The position numbers and the translations under genes are program-made. Shown one piece after another: positions 63,880 through 64,000 of a DNA stretch of 64,000 nt (position 1 is the stretch's first letter; every line of letters begins with the position of its first letter). The notes below the pieces were generated by a model. The model searched no databases. It saw only the letters and a program-made list of their open reading frames with translations, and was not told the DNA's origin. This DNA comes from Ahrensia kielensis DSM 5890 (GTDB lineage: Bacteria > Pseudomonadota > Alphaproteobacteria > Rhizobiales > Rhizobiaceae): contig NZ_KB894533.1 of NCBI RefSeq assembly GCF_000374465.1, positions 1-64,000 on the forward strand, given 5' to 3'.

Positions 63880-64000
63880 ATGTCCAGCGATAACGCAAAA
63901 AAGCCCTATAATGCAAAGCGGCGTATTCAGTTCTTGTCTGCCTTTTCGGTCTTTTTGATCGTGGCTGCAACGGCTGGGTGGTATTTTGTTGCGGGTAAAA
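63880..64000 (+). CDS. DUF2125 family protein (5' part only)
   Basis: The ATG at 63880 with GGAG upstream starts MSSDNAKKPYNAKRRIQFL, then a hydrophobic segment AFSVFLIVAATAGWYFVAGK that runs to the window edge. A short basic lead followed by a membrane helix with AGWYFVAG is the DUF2125 start, and DUF2125 genes often follow this cyclotransferase in rhizobia. The rest of the gene lies outside the window. Function unknown. Confidence 0.7.
   Translation, partial: MSSDNAKKPYNAKRRIQFLSAFSVFLIVAATAGWYFVAGK

Overview
The window reads as a stretch of alphaproteobacterial chromosome, most likely Hyphomicrobiales (Rhizobiales). The evidence is the set of protein families (large NAD-glutamate dehydrogenase, RpoH2-type sigma factor, 7Fe ferredoxin FdxA, TIGR02302 protein, L21 with a C-terminal helix-hairpin-helix extension, DUF1674, DUF2125) and the familiar gene neighbourhoods (rplU-rpmA/GNAT/obgE-proB, htpX-rsmB-heparinase-purH, tlpA/argH-lptM-lysA, hpt/ftsE-ftsX). 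Base composition is moderate in GC with AT-rich intergenic regions, which would suit a marine or other moderate-GC member. No genus is claimed. Gene density is high and there is no insertion sequence, phage, CRISPR array, rRNA or convincing tRNA.

Layout: 1-1200 holds a tandemly duplicated small exported protein and a 700-base gene-poor stretch. 1203-5232 (minus) is proB, obgE, a GNAT acetyltransferase, rpmA and rplU. 5551-8195 (plus) is a translationally coupled aldo/keto reductase and GH43 xylosidase pair. 8286-16123 has pyruvate carboxylase, a DUF3309 micro-protein, an MFS transporter, an M15 peptidase and acetyl-CoA synthetase. 16293-16450 is a free-standing unit with a 21-codon ORF and its own terminator. 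16455-24252 runs TadG-like protein, DUF1674, htpX, rsmB, heparinase II/III-like and purH. 24312-30543 (minus) is an UMF1-type transporter and the 1601-residue NAD-glutamate dehydrogenase. 30688-32749 is a small membrane protein overlapping pdxY, then two unknown exported or membrane proteins. 33369-36209 is the polyhydroxybutyrate module, phaR diverging from phaA-phaB. 36273-37653 is phenylalanine hydroxylase diverging from an Lrp/AsnC regulator.

39927-44161 is a thiamine module: thiN diverging from a TPP riboswitch and thiBPQ. 44342-51468 has an M48 lipoprotein protease, rpoH2, carD, fdxA, an S4 RNA-binding protein and a Suv3-like helicase. 51469-52025 has no gene but carries a duplicated element of about 90 bp, with LexA-type GAAC-N7-GAAC motifs and helically phased GAATC sites; it is the least explained sequence here. 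52026-58399 is tlpA/argH-lptM-lysA plus TIGR02302. 58396-64000 has a CpdR-like regulator, hpt, a membrane protein, ftsEX, a DUF218 protein, plsC, a ChaC-like cyclotransferase and the start of a DUF2125 gene.

Most of the window is core metabolism and housekeeping. The interesting material is intergenic: the 51.5-52.0 kb repeats, the 21-codon ORF unit, an orphan terminator near 13.9 kb, the paired hairpin modules near 0.17 and 1.15 kb, and the riboswitch with a visible Shine-Dalgarno sequestering hairpin.
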